Source: Ralstonia pickettii
GTDB lineage: Bacteria; Pseudomonadota; Gammaproteobacteria; Burkholderiales; Burkholderiaceae
Direction of reading: 5' to 3'
DNA length: 64,000 nucleotides
Assembly (NCBI RefSeq): GCF_030582395.1
Contig: NZ_CP104382.1
Coordinates: 806,001 to 870,000, forward strand
Part shown: one piece after another, positions 26,866-36,138 of the stretch
How positions within the stretch are numbered: the first letter of the stretch is position 1
Layout of the letters: each line of letters begins with the position of its first letter
Notes under the pieces: generated by a model
What the model saw: only the letters and a program-made list of their open reading frames with translations
Told to the model about the DNA's origin: nothing
The model's database searches: none
Translations under genes and position numbers: made by a program

Positions 26866-27651
26866 TCAGCGCAGCGTGCCCGATGCGGTGGTGCGTGCGC
26901 TGCTGGCGCTGCGCGACGCCTCGATCAGCAGGATGATCATCAGGATGGTGGCGGCCAGCGCGAACACGGCATAGCCGATGTTGCCGCCTTCAATGGCGAA
27001 CAGCGATGGCGAATAGCTCTGCCCCGTACAGATCATCGTGCCGGCCGTCATGCCCGTGTAGTGCATGCCGCAGACAGCCACGCCCATGATGAGCGCTGCC
27101 CCGAACTGCTGGCCGCGTGTCTTGACGGTCGTCGCCAGCCACAGCGCAACCATCGACACCACCACCGCGATCAACGCCGAGACGCCGATGATGGAGACGT
27201 CCCAGTCGAAGTTGCTGTTGGTGTGCACGGCAGCCATGCCGGTGTAGTGCATCACCGCCACGCCGAGGCCGGTGAGCACGCCACCCTCGGCAATGTTGCG
27301 CAGGCGGTTGCCCGTGGTGCGCGATGCAATGACGAGGCCGCCGGCGGCAAACACCATCACCACGAGCAGCGACGCCATGGTCATGAAAAGATCGAACTCG
27401 ATCCGAACGGGTGTGCGGTAGGCCGCCATGCCGATGAAGTGCATCGACCACACCGCCCCGCCCCCGAGCGCAACGCTGGCGCAGATCAGCCGGTCCATGT
27501 CGACGGTGCCGTTCTTGTTGCGCACGCGTCTTGACCATCGCAAGCCCACATACGCGCCCGCGACCGAGATGAGATACGACAGCCCCACCAGGAACCAGTC
27601 GTATGCATAGGGCACAACTGCGCCCGGCACCGCAGAAAAGCTGTTGAACAT
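26866..27651 (-). CDS. MHYT-domain integral membrane sensor
   Basis: The 261-residue protein is a seven-helix membrane sensor of the MHYT family, thought to bind a metal and sense O2, CO or NO. Three motif copies are visible: MHFIGM (70-75), MHYTGM (134-139) and MHYTGM (196-201), each with the His and Met proposed as ligands. Unlike many relatives it carries no GGDEF, EAL or kinase domain, so it must signal through another protein. It lies 95 bp upstream of ftsK on the same strand, separated by an imperfect hairpin (26822-26850). The 252-bp gap after it (27652-27903) holds its promoter region and no gene. Confidence 0.88.
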   Translation of the reverse strand: MFNSFSAVPGAVVPYAYDWFLVGLSYLISVAGAYVGLRWSRRVRNKNGTVDMDRLICASVALGGGAVWSMHFIGMAAYRTPVRIEFDLFMTMASLLVVMVFAAGGLVIASRTTGNRLRNIAEGGVLTGLGVAVMHYTGMAAVHTNSNFDWDVSIIGVSALIAVVVSMVALWLATTVKTRGQQFGAALIMGVAVCGMHYTGMTAGTMICTGQSYSPSLFAIEGGNIGYAVFALAATILMIILLIEASRSASSARTTASGTLR

Positions 27652-27903
27652 GACACACCCTCCCGTTGGAATACCAAAAGACCGCCGGATTGCCGGGCGG
27701 TATCGGCCGGCTGCCCCGATGTCTCGGCAACCGCGTTTTCGTTATCGTGTGGCTGGAAATTGGCCTCGACCGGGCCTTGGGAGGCAAGTATGGCGATGGG
27801 TGGTTGCCCAGCCAATCACCTGATCTAGGTAACTTGGGGTCCACTTTGGGCGCGGGCCCCCCGCTTGCTTGCGCTATGGGAAATGCGTTTCTCAGGAGGC
27901 CCC

Positions 27904-28485
27904 ATGTCGCTCATCGTTGCAGCCCGTTTCGACACGTTTGAACGCGCCGAAGACGCCGCGCGTGCGCTGTTTGCCCAGCGCTTTCCCGAGGACGATGTGA
28001 ACGTCTTCTTCGTCAACCCGTCCGGCCAGCACGCGGCGTTTCCGATCGGTGGCGACCGCAATGCCGATCCGGGCGCGGCACACGCGCATGCGGGCGCCGG
28101 CAAGGGAATGGCGATCGGCGCCGCCATTGGCGCCGTCGCCGGGGTGGTCGTGCTGATTGCACTGCACGTGGCCGTGCTGTTCTCGGTGGTGGCGGCAGGC
28201 GTGGGCGCCTATATTGGTTCGCTCGCCGGGGCCATGCTCGCCACACGTGACGAACCCAACCCCGCGCAACCGCCCGATGCCACCTTGCGTACGCGCCATT
28301 CCGGCGTGCTGCTGGCCGTGCGCGTGACGCCCGACCGGGAGGCCGAAGCCGCGCGCATCCTGGCCGGTGCAGGCGGCATGGACGTCGAAGAAGCCGCGGG
28401 CCGCTGGCGCAACGGCGAGTGGGTCGATTTCGACCCGCTCAGCCCTGCCAAGCTCAACCCGAAGATTGCTCAGCGGGCCGCGTAA
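27904..28485 (+). CDS. Small membrane protein with glycine-zipper-like segment
   Basis: The 193-residue product starts at ATG 27904, chosen because a perfect AGGAGG lies at 27894-27899; a longer frame begins at 27865. The N-terminal 45 residues (SLIVAARFDTFERAEDAARALF) look like a soluble alpha/beta domain of the kind found in general-stress or DUF1269-like proteins. Residues about 65-115 are two hydrophobic segments rich in GxxxG-type spacing. The C-terminal part (HSGVLLAVRVTPDREAEAARILAGAG) is again soluble. I do not recognise a function. Its stop lies 27 bp from the stop of the convergent MFS gene. Confidence 0.75.
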   Translation: MSLIVAARFDTFERAEDAARALFAQRFPEDDVNVFFVNPSGQHAAFPIGGDRNADPGAAHAHAGAGKGMAIGAAIGAVAGVVVLIALHVAVLFSVVAAGVGAYIGSLAGAMLATRDEPNPAQPPDATLRTRHSGVLLAVRVTPDREAEAARILAGAGGMDVEEAAGRWRNGEWVDFDPLSPAKLNPKIAQRAA

Positions 28486-28512
28486 TCGACTCGACGTTGG
28501 CGATAGCGACGA

Positions 28513-29814
28513 TCAGGCCGCGGTGCTGGCCGCCGTTCCGCCGGGTTGCAAGGGAACGGGGCGTGCCTGCTTGTCGTTGAGCATCGTCCACACGAGGATG
28601 GCCGCAACGATGTCGAACACGGCCAGCGCGACGAACAGCGGGTTGTAGCCGATGGTGGTTGCCAGCGTGCCCACCGCGAGCGAGAAAAGCATCCCGCCCA
28701 TGTAGCCCGACATGCCCGCCAGCCCGACGGCGGTGCCGACTTCGTGCTTGCCGAACATGTCGGACGTGAGCGTGTACAGCGCGCCAGAAAGCGTCTGGTG
28801 CGCAAAGCCGCCCACGCAGAACAGCGCAATCGCCGTGTAGGGACTCGTCGCTAACCCGATGCAGGCCGGGCCGATCATGCAGAGGCAACCCGTCACCATT
28901 ACCAGCTTGCGAGACGTGACAAGCGATACCGAGAACCGCTTCTGGAACCACGGCGCCAGATAGCCGCCCAGCACACAGCCAACGTCCGCCGCCAGGAACG
29001 GTAGCCACGCAAACAGCGCGATCTCCTTCAGGTTCATATGGCGCTCGGTGGCCATGTAGAGCGGAATCCAGTAATTGAACGTCTGCCACGCCGGCTCCGA
29101 CAGAAAGCGCGGGATGGCGATGCCCCAGAAGCGCCGGCCACTGACGATGCTGCCCCACGACGGCTTGGGCGCATCCGCGTAGTCATCCGGCGTTTCCTGG
29201 CCGGCACGGATGTATTCGCGCTCTTCGTCGGATAAGCGGTGATGCTTGGCCGGCACGCGGTACAGCAGGAACCACAGCACGCTCCACACGAGCCCCATCC
29301 CGCCGATCACGGCAAAAGCAAAGCGCCAGTTGCCGTGCAGGATGCACCAGACCACCAGTGGCGGCGCCACCACCGCGCCCACGGACGACCCGATGTTGAA
29401 CCAGCCGGTTGCAATCGACCGCTCTTTTGCAGGGAACCACTCCGATGTCGCCCGTAGCGCAGACGGAAAACCCGCTGCCTCCGTCATCCCCAGCATCGCG
29501 CGGAACGCGGCCAGCGACAGCCAACCGCCCGCCGTGCTATGCAGCAGGCAGACCACCGACCACGCCCCCGCAAACAGTGCAAAACCCAGCTTCGTGCCCA
29601 GCACATCGAGCACATAGCCCGCCACAGGTTGCATCACCATGTAGGCGGCCTGGAATGCCGCGACGATGTAGCCGTACTGCTGCGTGCTGATGTTCAGCAC
29701 CTTGTTGACTTCAGGCGCCGCCACGGCCAGCGCATTGCGCGCCAGGTAGTTCATGATCAGGCCACTCAGCACGAGGCCGATGATCCACCAGCGCAAGCCT
29801 TTGATGGGTTTCAT
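28513..29814 (-). CDS. MFS transporter, hexuronate (ExuT-like) family
   Basis: This 433-residue, 12-helix permease belongs to the anion:cation symporter (ACS) family, as shown by the N-terminal KGLRWWIIGLVLSGLIMNYLARNAL block and the EWFPAKERSIATG motif between helices 4 and 5. It is the last gene of the uronate/aldarate operon, 52 bp after the lactonase. It probably brings in D-galacturonate or D-glucuronate, while the other MFS protein (34686-36038) takes the aldarates. The substrate is inferred from context. Confidence 0.85.
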   Translation of the reverse strand: MKPIKGLRWWIIGLVLSGLIMNYLARNALAVAAPEVNKVLNISTQQYGYIVAAFQAAYMVMQPVAGYVLDVLGTKLGFALFAGAWSVVCLLHSTAGGWLSLAAFRAMLGMTEAAGFPSALRATSEWFPAKERSIATGWFNIGSSVGAVVAPPLVVWCILHGNWRFAFAVIGGMGLVWSVLWFLLYRVPAKHHRLSDEEREYIRAGQETPDDYADAPKPSWGSIVSGRRFWGIAIPRFLSEPAWQTFNYWIPLYMATERHMNLKEIALFAWLPFLAADVGCVLGGYLAPWFQKRFSVSLVTSRKLVMVTGCLCMIGPACIGLATSPYTAIALFCVGGFAHQTLSGALYTLTSDMFGKHEVGTAVGLAGMSGYMGGMLFSLAVGTLATTIGYNPLFVALAVFDIVAAILVWTMLNDKQARPVPLQPGGTAASTAA

Positions 29815-29866
29815 GTGTTGTCTCCTAAAGCCCCGGTTCTTCTTGTGTGAGGGGCGTACTGCGGTT

Positions 29867-30769
29867 TCAGAGGTGCAAGACGGGTTCCGGCAATCCGGTC
29901 ACGCCCGGGCGCACTGCAAAGGTGGCGCCCGAGAGCGGGTCGTCGCCGATCAGGATCGACGTCACGAACAGGGTGTCCAGCCCAGGCCCGCCGAACGCGC
30001 ACATGGCAGGTTTGGACGTGGGAATGGCGATGCTGCGATCAAGGCGGCCATCCGGAGTGAAGCGATGCACGAAGCCAGCATCGTTGCCGCAGATCCAGTA
30101 GCAACCATCGGCGTCCACGGCAGCGCCATCCGGACGCCCCGGGTGTGCGTTCATGTCGATGAAAACGCGGCGGTTGTGCGGCGTGCCGGTGTCGATGTCG
30201 TAATCGAAGGCCCAGACCGTCTGGCGGCTTGCGTGCGAATCCGACAGATACATCGTCTTGCCGTCGGGGCTGAAGGCCAGGCCGTTCGGGACGATCAGGT
30301 TGTCGATGACGGCATCGACGCGCCCAGTGCGAGCGGCCGCCGCATCCAGGCGGTACAGCTTGCCGAGCGGCAGGCCGAGCGCAGTGTCCAGCACCATCGT
30401 GCCAGCCCAAAACCGGCCTTGGCGATCGCAGCGACCGTCGTTGAAACGCATGTCGGGGCGCGGGTGCGCCACCGTGGCGAGGCGCTGCAAGGGCCCAAGC
30501 TCGATGCCGGCGCTGGGCGGCGGTGCGAGAAAGATGCCCGTTTCCATCGCCATCGCCCAACCGTTGGGCGCCATGGCAATACAACCTGCCATTTCGGGCA
30601 GTGGCCAACTGTCGGTCTGGCCGGAGAAGAAGTTCCAGCACCACAGCGTGCGGCCCGGAATGTCCGTCCAGTACAGCGCCTGTTCACCGGCATGCCAGAT
30701 GGGGCTTTCGCCCACACCGCATTGCATGCTGCCAATCCGCTCGACAGTCGGCTCTACATTCACGTGCAT
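29867..30769 (-). CDS. SMP-30/gluconolactonase-family aldarolactonase
   Basis: This six-bladed beta-propeller lactonase should hydrolyse the glucaro- or galactarolactone made by uronate dehydrogenase. The 300-residue protein begins at ATG 30769, chosen over a longer frame because a GGAG site lies just upstream and the udh stop is 4 bp away. Metal-site features of the SMP-30 fold are present: GVGESPIWH (Glu near 20), PDMRFNDGRCD (Asn/Asp near 100), VPNGLAFSPDG (Asn near 150) and the GRPDGAAVDADG block (Asp near 195). It is encoded between udh and a hexuronate transporter. Confidence 0.9.
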   Translation of the reverse strand: MHVNVEPTVERIGSMQCGVGESPIWHAGEQALYWTDIPGRTLWCWNFFSGQTDSWPLPEMAGCIAMAPNGWAMAMETGIFLAPPPSAGIELGPLQRLATVAHPRPDMRFNDGRCDRQGRFWAGTMVLDTALGLPLGKLYRLDAAAARTGRVDAVIDNLIVPNGLAFSPDGKTMYLSDSHASRQTVWAFDYDIDTGTPHNRRVFIDMNAHPGRPDGAAVDADGCYWICGNDAGFVHRFTPDGRLDRSIAIPTSKPAMCAFGGPGLDTLFVTSILIGDDPLSGATFAVRPGVTGLPEPVLHL

Positions 30770-30773
30770 TGCG

Positions 30774-31619
30774 TCAGTCTCCGAACGGGCCGGCTTTGAC
30801 GAATGCACCGCCCTGATACTGCGCAGCCGGATCATCCGCAGGCAGCGGCGGCTGTGCTTCGACCTGGGCGCGGAAGATCTCGCTCGTCTCCGTCGGTGTG
30901 TAGCCGAGGTGCGCGGCGTGACGGTTGTCCCACCAGCGGTCGCGGTTGTTCGACATGCCGTAGACCACGGTAAAGCCGACGTTCGGCACGAACAGCGCGC
31001 GGCGGATGAGCTGTTCGAGGTCGTCGTAACCGAGCCAGGTGACGAGCATACGGCGGTCCTTCGGTTCGGCAAACGAGGAGCCGATGCGGATGGCGACCGT
31101 CTCGATGCCATAGCGATCGAAATAGAAGCTGGCGAGCTGTTCGCCAAACACCTTGCTCAGCCCGTAGTAGCCATCGGGCTTGGTGGGCACGGCGCTGTCG
31201 ATCACCTCGCCCTGCTTGTAGAAGCCGATCGTGTGATTCGAGCTGGCAAACACGATGCGCCGCACGCCATGACGACGCGCCGCCTCGTACAGGTTGTAGG
31301 TGCCTGCGATATTGGCCGGCAGGATTTCTTCGAACGGCCGCTCGACCGATACGCCGCCCAGGTGCACGATCGCATCCGTGCCGGCGACAAGCGCATCGAC
31401 GGCTTTCGCGTCGGCAAGGTCGCACGGCACGATCTCTTCATTGGCACGTGCTTCGCCGAGATTTGATATATCAGACAACCGCAAAGAATCGGCGTATTGG
31501 GGCAGACGCTCGCGCAGCACCTTGCCGAGGTTGCCGCCGGCGCCCGTCAGCAGCAGGCGGTGGCAACGCGTGGTCACACCCGCGAGCGGGTCGGTTTGAA
31601 CGTGGACTTCAGTGGTCAT
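30774..31619 (-). CDS. udh: NAD-dependent uronate dehydrogenase
   Basis: Udh oxidises D-galacturonate or D-glucuronate at C1 to the aldarolactone with NAD+, the first step of the oxidative uronate pathway. The 281-residue extended short-chain dehydrogenase has the Rossmann motif GAGGNLG (26-32), a catalytic Ser in FASSNHT (126-127) and the Tyr152-x3-Lys156 pair in YYGLSK. Udh enzymes are usually close to 265-270 residues; about 15 extra residues are at the N-terminus, so a later start is possible. Its start lies 1 bp past the garD stop (TGATATG). Confidence 0.93.
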   Translation of the reverse strand: MTTEVHVQTDPLAGVTTRCHRLLLTGAGGNLGKVLRERLPQYADSLRLSDISNLGEARANEEIVPCDLADAKAVDALVAGTDAIVHLGGVSVERPFEEILPANIAGTYNLYEAARRHGVRRIVFASSNHTIGFYKQGEVIDSAVPTKPDGYYGLSKVFGEQLASFYFDRYGIETVAIRIGSSFAEPKDRRMLVTWLGYDDLEQLIRRALFVPNVGFTVVYGMSNNRDRWWDNRHAAHLGYTPTETSEIFRAQVEAQPPLPADDPAAQYQGGAFVKAGPFGD

Positions 31620-31620
31620 A

Positions 31621-33261
31621 TCAGGTTACCGGGGCGGGGTTGAACAGGGCCAGCGCATTATGCAGACCCAGCTTGTCGGCGCAAACTTGCTTGCGGCCGC
31701 TCGCCACGTCAAGAATCAGGTGGAACAGCTCCCAGCCGATGTCGGCAATGCTCGCTTCGCCCGTGGCGATGCGACCGGCGTCAAGGTCGATCAGGTCATG
31801 CCAGCGCTCCGACAGCGCCTTACGCGTGGACACCTTGATGACGGGCGCCATGGCCAGGCCGTACGGCGTGCCGCGGCCGGTGGTGAAGACCTGCAGGTTC
31901 ATGCCGGAGGCCAGCTGCAACGTGCCACACACGAAATCGCTCGCCGGGGTTGCAGCAAAAATCAGGCCCTTGCGACGCACTTTTTCGCCCGGTCCAAGCA
32001 CGTCGACGATGGGCGTGCTGCCCGACTTCACGATCGATCCAAGCGCCTTTTCCACCACGTTCGACAGGCCGCCCTTCTTGTTGCCCGGCGACGGGTTGGC
32101 ACTGCGGTCAGTCTGGCCGCCGCTCAAGTAATCGTCGTACCAGGCCATCTCGCGCAGCAGCGCACGGCCGACGTCTTCATTAATGGCGCGCGGCGTGAGC
32201 AGATGAATGGCGTCACGCACCTCGGTCACTTCCGAAAACATCACCGTGCCGCCCGCGCGCACGATCAGGTCGGCCGCAAAGCCCACCGCCGGGTTGGCTG
32301 TCACGCCCGAAAACGCATCGCTGCCGCCGCACTGCACCCCGACCACGAGATCGGATGCCGGACAGGTTTCGCGCTGGCGCTTGTTCAGGTGTTCCAGGCG
32401 GCGCTCGGCCATCTCCATGATGGCATCGGTCATGCCGATGAAGCCGTCAAAGGCTTCGTCCTGCAGACGCAGCACCGGCGAATCCGCCGTGCCGGCCACT
32501 TCGATCGGAATGCGCCCACCCGGCGCGAGCTTTTCCGGCACAAGGCGTTCGGGCACAAGCTTTTCGCAGCCCAGGCCGATCACCATGATCTCGCCGCCAA
32601 AGTTCGGATTGAGCGCCAGGTTCTGCAGCGTGCGAATCGGCACGATGGCGGCGGGCGCGTTGATGGCGACGCCGCAGCCGTACACGTGGTTGAGCGCCAC
32701 CACATCATCAACGTTCGGGAAACGCGGCAACAGCTCGCGCTTGATGCGGCCCACGACGTAATCCGTCACGCCCGCCACGCACTGCACGCTGGTCATGATG
32801 CCGAGCACGTTCTTCGTGCCGACCGTGCCATCAGCATTGCGATAGCCCTCGAAGGTATAGCCCTCCAGCTTTGCCAGCTTCGGGTCCGGGCGCGTGGCCA
32901 GCGGCAGTTCGTCCAGCGCGGGGGCGGACGGCAGCTTCACGGCGTGCTCATTGACCCAGCTACCGCGCGGCAGCGGCTTCACGGCGTAACCGATCACCTC
33001 GTTGTAGCGAATGATCGCGTCACCTTCGGCCAAGTCGACCAGCGCCACCTTGTGGCCTTGCGGCACGCCTTCGACGAGCACCGTGCCATCAGCCAGTGCC
33101 GTGCCGGCGGGCAGGCCGCGTGCGTTGACGACGATGGCGACGTTGTCACCGTCGTGCACGCGAATCGTAAGCGCCTTTTCAGTTGCGTTGCCGGCCTCAG
33201 GGGCCAGCGTCGGTTCAGACATCACAGACTCCGTGATTGATTCAAACGGGTTTGGCTTCAA
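31621..33261 (-). CDS. garD: Galactarate dehydratase
   Basis: GarD removes water from galactarate to give 5-dehydro-4-deoxy-D-glucarate. The 546-residue protein belongs to the UxaA/GarD family. An N-terminal SAF domain ([21 protein letters not shown], about 30-50) precedes the large catalytic part with [15 protein letters not shown] (near 150) and GLGCEK and [18 protein letters not shown] (near 320-340), whose Cys and His residues bind the catalytic metal. An internal start ([11 protein letters not shown], 33222) is a plausible alternative. Overlap with gudD is 4 bp (33258-33261). Confidence 0.95.
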   Translation of the reverse strand: MKPNPFESITESVMSEPTLAPEAGNATEKALTIRVHDGDNVAIVVNARGLPAGTALADGTVLVEGVPQGHKVALVDLAEGDAIIRYNEVIGYAVKPLPRGSWVNEHAVKLPSAPALDELPLATRPDPKLAKLEGYTFEGYRNADGTVGTKNVLGIMTSVQCVAGVTDYVVGRIKRELLPRFPNVDDVVALNHVYGCGVAINAPAAIVPIRTLQNLALNPNFGGEIMVIGLGCEKLVPERLVPEKLAPGGRIPIEVAGTADSPVLRLQDEAFDGFIGMTDAIMEMAERRLEHLNKRQRETCPASDLVVGVQCGGSDAFSGVTANPAVGFAADLIVRAGGTVMFSEVTEVRDAIHLLTPRAINEDVGRALLREMAWYDDYLSGGQTDRSANPSPGNKKGGLSNVVEKALGSIVKSGSTPIVDVLGPGEKVRRKGLIFAATPASDFVCGTLQLASGMNLQVFTTGRGTPYGLAMAPVIKVSTRKALSERWHDLIDLDAGRIATGEASIADIGWELFHLILDVASGRKQVCADKLGLHNALALFNPAPVT

Positions 33262-34667
33262 CGCCCCAGGCTCGGACGTTTCGGGTCATACGTCCAGCCC
33301 GGCACGAGGTATTGCATGGCCATGGCGTCATTACGCGCGCCAGGGCCCAGGGTCTTGTACAGCGCATGGGCCGCCTTGACGCGCTCCATGTCGATTTCGA
33401 TGCCGAGGCCCGGGCGCTCCGGCACGGCCACGTGGCCGCCCTGGATGCGCAGCGGCTCGCGCGTCAGGCGCTCCTCGGCCTCCTGCCAGATCCAATGCGT
33501 ATCGATGGCCGTGATGTTGCCCGGCGCGGCGGCGGCCACATGCGTGAACATCGCCAGCGACACATCGAAGTGGTTGTTGGAATGCGAGCCCCACGTCAGG
33601 CCCCACGCGTCGCACAACTGCGCGACGCGCACGGAGCCTTGCATGGTCCAGAAATGCGGATCGGCCAACGGAATATCGGCTGCGTGCAGTTGCACGGCAT
33701 GGCCCATCTGACGCCAGTCGGTCGCGATCATGTTGGTGGCCGTCGGGATGCCGGTGGCGCGCTTGAACTCGGCCATCACCTCGCGGCCCGAATAGCCGGC
33801 TTCGGGGCCGCACGGATCTTCGGCATAGGCCAGCAGATGGCCTTGGCCCTTGCACAGCGCAATTGCCTCATCCAGCGACCACGCGCCGTTCGGGTCCAGC
33901 GTGACGCGGGCGTGCGGAAAGCGCGCCTTGATGGCCGCAATCGCTTCCATCTCGTCGGCACCGGGCATCACGCCGCCCTTGAGCTTGAAATCGGCAAAAC
34001 CGTAACGCGCGGTGGCGGCTTCGGCCAGGCGCGCGATGGCGGCGGGCGTCATCGCGGCTTCGTGGCGCAGGCGCAGCCAGTCGTCGGTGCCCTTTGCGCC
34101 ATCCAGGTACGGCAGGTCGGTCTTGCCACGGTCGCCAACGTAGAACAGATAAGCGAGCATCGGCGCGCTATCGCGCTGCTGGCCGGCACCGAGCAGTTCG
34201 GCCACCGGCACCTCCAGAAACTGGCCAAGCAGATCGAGCAACGCCGCTTCCACCGCCGTGATGACGTTGTCCATGCGCAGGTTGATCTCGTGCGGCTGGC
34301 GCAGCACGGCTGCTTCCGAAGCGGACGTGACCTGGTGCACCGTCGCTTGATGCGCGGCATTGCCGCCACCGTCCAGGGCGCGGCGAACGTTGTTCAGCCC
34401 GCCGTTGGTACGGCCGATCGATTGACCGACCACCAGCGGAATCACGCGCTCCAGCGCTTGGCGGATGCCCTCCCCGCCCGGCACCTCGCCCACGCCGGTA
34501 CGCCCGGCGTTGTCCTTCAGGATCACGAGATTGCGCGTAAAGAACGGAGCATGCGCGCCGCACAGGTTCAGCAGCATGCTGTCGTGGCCCGCGACGGGAA
34601 TCACCTGCATCTCCGTCACCCGAGGTGTGTGCGTGCGTGCGCCGGACTCGATCGATTGCAACGTCAC
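33258..34667 (-). CDS. gudD: Glucarate dehydratase
   Basis: GudD, an enolase-superfamily enzyme, dehydrates D-glucarate (and L-idarate) to 5-dehydro-4-deoxy-D-glucarate. The 469-residue sequence has all active-site elements: the KxK pair in FKLKGG (Lys228, Lys230), the metal ligands Asp258 and Asn260 in LDPNGAW, the AEDPCG block (near 283), and the catalytic His of GSHSNNHFD (His362). The N-terminus has about 20 more residues than the Escherichia coli enzyme. The gene lies 18 bp after gudP and overlaps garD by 4 bp. Confidence 0.97.
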   Translation of the reverse strand: MTLQSIESGARTHTPRVTEMQVIPVAGHDSMLLNLCGAHAPFFTRNLVILKDNAGRTGVGEVPGGEGIRQALERVIPLVVGQSIGRTNGGLNNVRRALDGGGNAAHQATVHQVTSASEAAVLRQPHEINLRMDNVITAVEAALLDLLGQFLEVPVAELLGAGQQRDSAPMLAYLFYVGDRGKTDLPYLDGAKGTDDWLRLRHEAAMTPAAIARLAEAATARYGFADFKLKGGVMPGADEMEAIAAIKARFPHARVTLDPNGAWSLDEAIALCKGQGHLLAYAEDPCGPEAGYSGREVMAEFKRATGIPTATNMIATDWRQMGHAVQLHAADIPLADPHFWTMQGSVRVAQLCDAWGLTWGSHSNNHFDVSLAMFTHVAAAAPGNITAIDTHWIWQEAEERLTREPLRIQGGHVAVPERPGLGIEIDMERVKAAHALYKTLGPGARNDAMAMQYLVPGWTYDPKRPSLGR

Positions 34668-34685
34668 TTACGAGGCTCCCGTGGC

Positions 34686-36038
34686 TTACAGCGGCTTCAG
34701 TTCCACACGCTTGATCTCGCCCACCATGAACAGGTAGCAGACGATGGCGACCAGCGCGTGGATCCCCACGTACACCAGCGCACCGTTGAACGAACCCGTG
34801 GTGTTGACGATGTAACCGATGGCGATGGGCGTGGTGATGCTCGACAGGTTGCCGAACGTGTTCATCAGCGCGCCCGACAAGCCGGCGATCTGCTTGGGCG
34901 CCGTATCGGAGTTCACCGCCCAGCCCAGCGCACCGAGGCCCTTGCCGAAGAACGACAGCGCCATCACCGCCACCACGATGGCCTGCGCGTCGACGTAGTT
35001 GCAGATCACCATGGTCATGGAGAGCAGCATGCCCAGCACGATGGGCACCTTGCGCGCCACCGAAAGCGAGGCACCGCGCCGAAGCAGCGCGTCTGAGATG
35101 ATCCCGCCCAGAATGCCGCCCAGGAAGCCGCACACCGCCGGGATCGACGCAACGAAGCCCGCCTTCAGGATCGACATGCCGCGCGCCTGCACCAGATACA
35201 CCGGGAACCACGTGATGAAAAAGTACGTAAGCGCATTGATGCAGTACTGCGCGATGTACACACCCATCAGCATGCGGTTCTGCAGGAGCTGCTTGACGTA
35301 ACCGAGCTTCGGGCCCTCGGTCTTGGCCACACCCGCGCGATCCATGTTCACCAGGCCGCCGCCGGCTTCGATGTATTCGATTTCGGCACGGTTGACGCCT
35401 GGGTGGTCCTTCGGTTCGTGCACGAAGGTTCTCCACACGATCGCCATGACGATGCCGATCACGCCCATCACGATAAACACGTGATGCCAGCCGAACGCGT
35501 GCACCAGCCAGGCCATCAGCGGGGCAAACACCACCGTGGCGGCGTACTGCGCAGAGTTGAAGATGGCCGCTGCGGTGCCCCGCTCGTTGGCTGGAAACCA
35601 CGCGGCCACGATGCGGCTGTTCGCTGGGAAGGACGGCGCCTCGGCTGCGCCCACCAGAAAGCGCAGGCAGAACACCATGGCGATGGCGGCGCCGCCGGTA
35701 AAGAAACCGATGGCACCCTGCGCCAGCGTGAAGACCGACCACAGCAGAATGCTGAACGTGTAAACGCGTTTCGAACCGAAGCGGTCGAGCAGCCAGCCGC
35801 CCGGAATCTGCGCGATCACATATGCCCAGCCGAACGCCGAAAAAATATAGCCAAGCGACACGGCATCGATGCCGAGTTCCTTCTGCATGGCCGAGCCGGC
35901 AATGGAGATGGTCGCCCGATCGGCGTAATTGATGGTCGTCACGATAAACAGCATCGCGAGGATCACGAAACGCACGCGGCTCATGCGCTCAGTGCGCGGC
36001 ACGGCCTGCGCTCCCACTGCGGGGGCCTTGATGTCCAT
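34686..36038 (-). CDS. gudP: MFS glucarate/galactarate transporter
   Basis: This 450-residue, 12-helix ACS-family permease is the likely proton symporter for D-glucarate and galactarate. Family marks are the N-terminal RVRFVILAMLFIVTTINYADRATIS segment, the GWLLDRFGSKRVY loop after helix 2, and SRIVAAWFPANERGTAAAIFN between helices 4 and 5. It is encoded directly upstream of gudD, the usual gudP-gudD pairing. A 100-bp gap with two hairpins separates it from the dehydrogenase gene. Confidence 0.92.
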   Translation of the reverse strand: MDIKAPAVGAQAVPRTERMSRVRFVILAMLFIVTTINYADRATISIAGSAMQKELGIDAVSLGYIFSAFGWAYVIAQIPGGWLLDRFGSKRVYTFSILLWSVFTLAQGAIGFFTGGAAIAMVFCLRFLVGAAEAPSFPANSRIVAAWFPANERGTAAAIFNSAQYAATVVFAPLMAWLVHAFGWHHVFIVMGVIGIVMAIVWRTFVHEPKDHPGVNRAEIEYIEAGGGLVNMDRAGVAKTEGPKLGYVKQLLQNRMLMGVYIAQYCINALTYFFITWFPVYLVQARGMSILKAGFVASIPAVCGFLGGILGGIISDALLRRGASLSVARKVPIVLGMLLSMTMVICNYVDAQAIVVAVMALSFFGKGLGALGWAVNSDTAPKQIAGLSGALMNTFGNLSSITTPIAIGYIVNTTGSFNGALVYVGIHALVAIVCYLFMVGEIKRVELKPL

Positions 36039-36052
36039 CGTCTCCTCCTTGC

Positions 36053-36119
36053 GCCGGCACCAGCCGTGCCGGCAGGATCAAGTCGCCGGGTCCTGTGCGG
36101 CCCGGCGTGTTGTTTTTTT
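36053..36119 (+). terminator. Two hairpins between dehydrogenase gene and gudP, one followed by T tract
   Basis: The gap 36039-36138 has a hairpin GCCGGCA/TGCCGGC (36053-36059 with 36067-36073) and a second, GCCGGG/CCCGGC (36085-36090 with 36101-36106). On the plus strand the second is followed by a run of seven T (36113-36119). That makes a plus-strand intrinsic terminator, although the genes run on the minus strand. It could stop antisense transcription; on the sense strand the hairpins could protect the downstream mRNA end. Confidence 0.45.
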
Positions 36120-36138
36120 CTAATCGACTGCTACGGCT

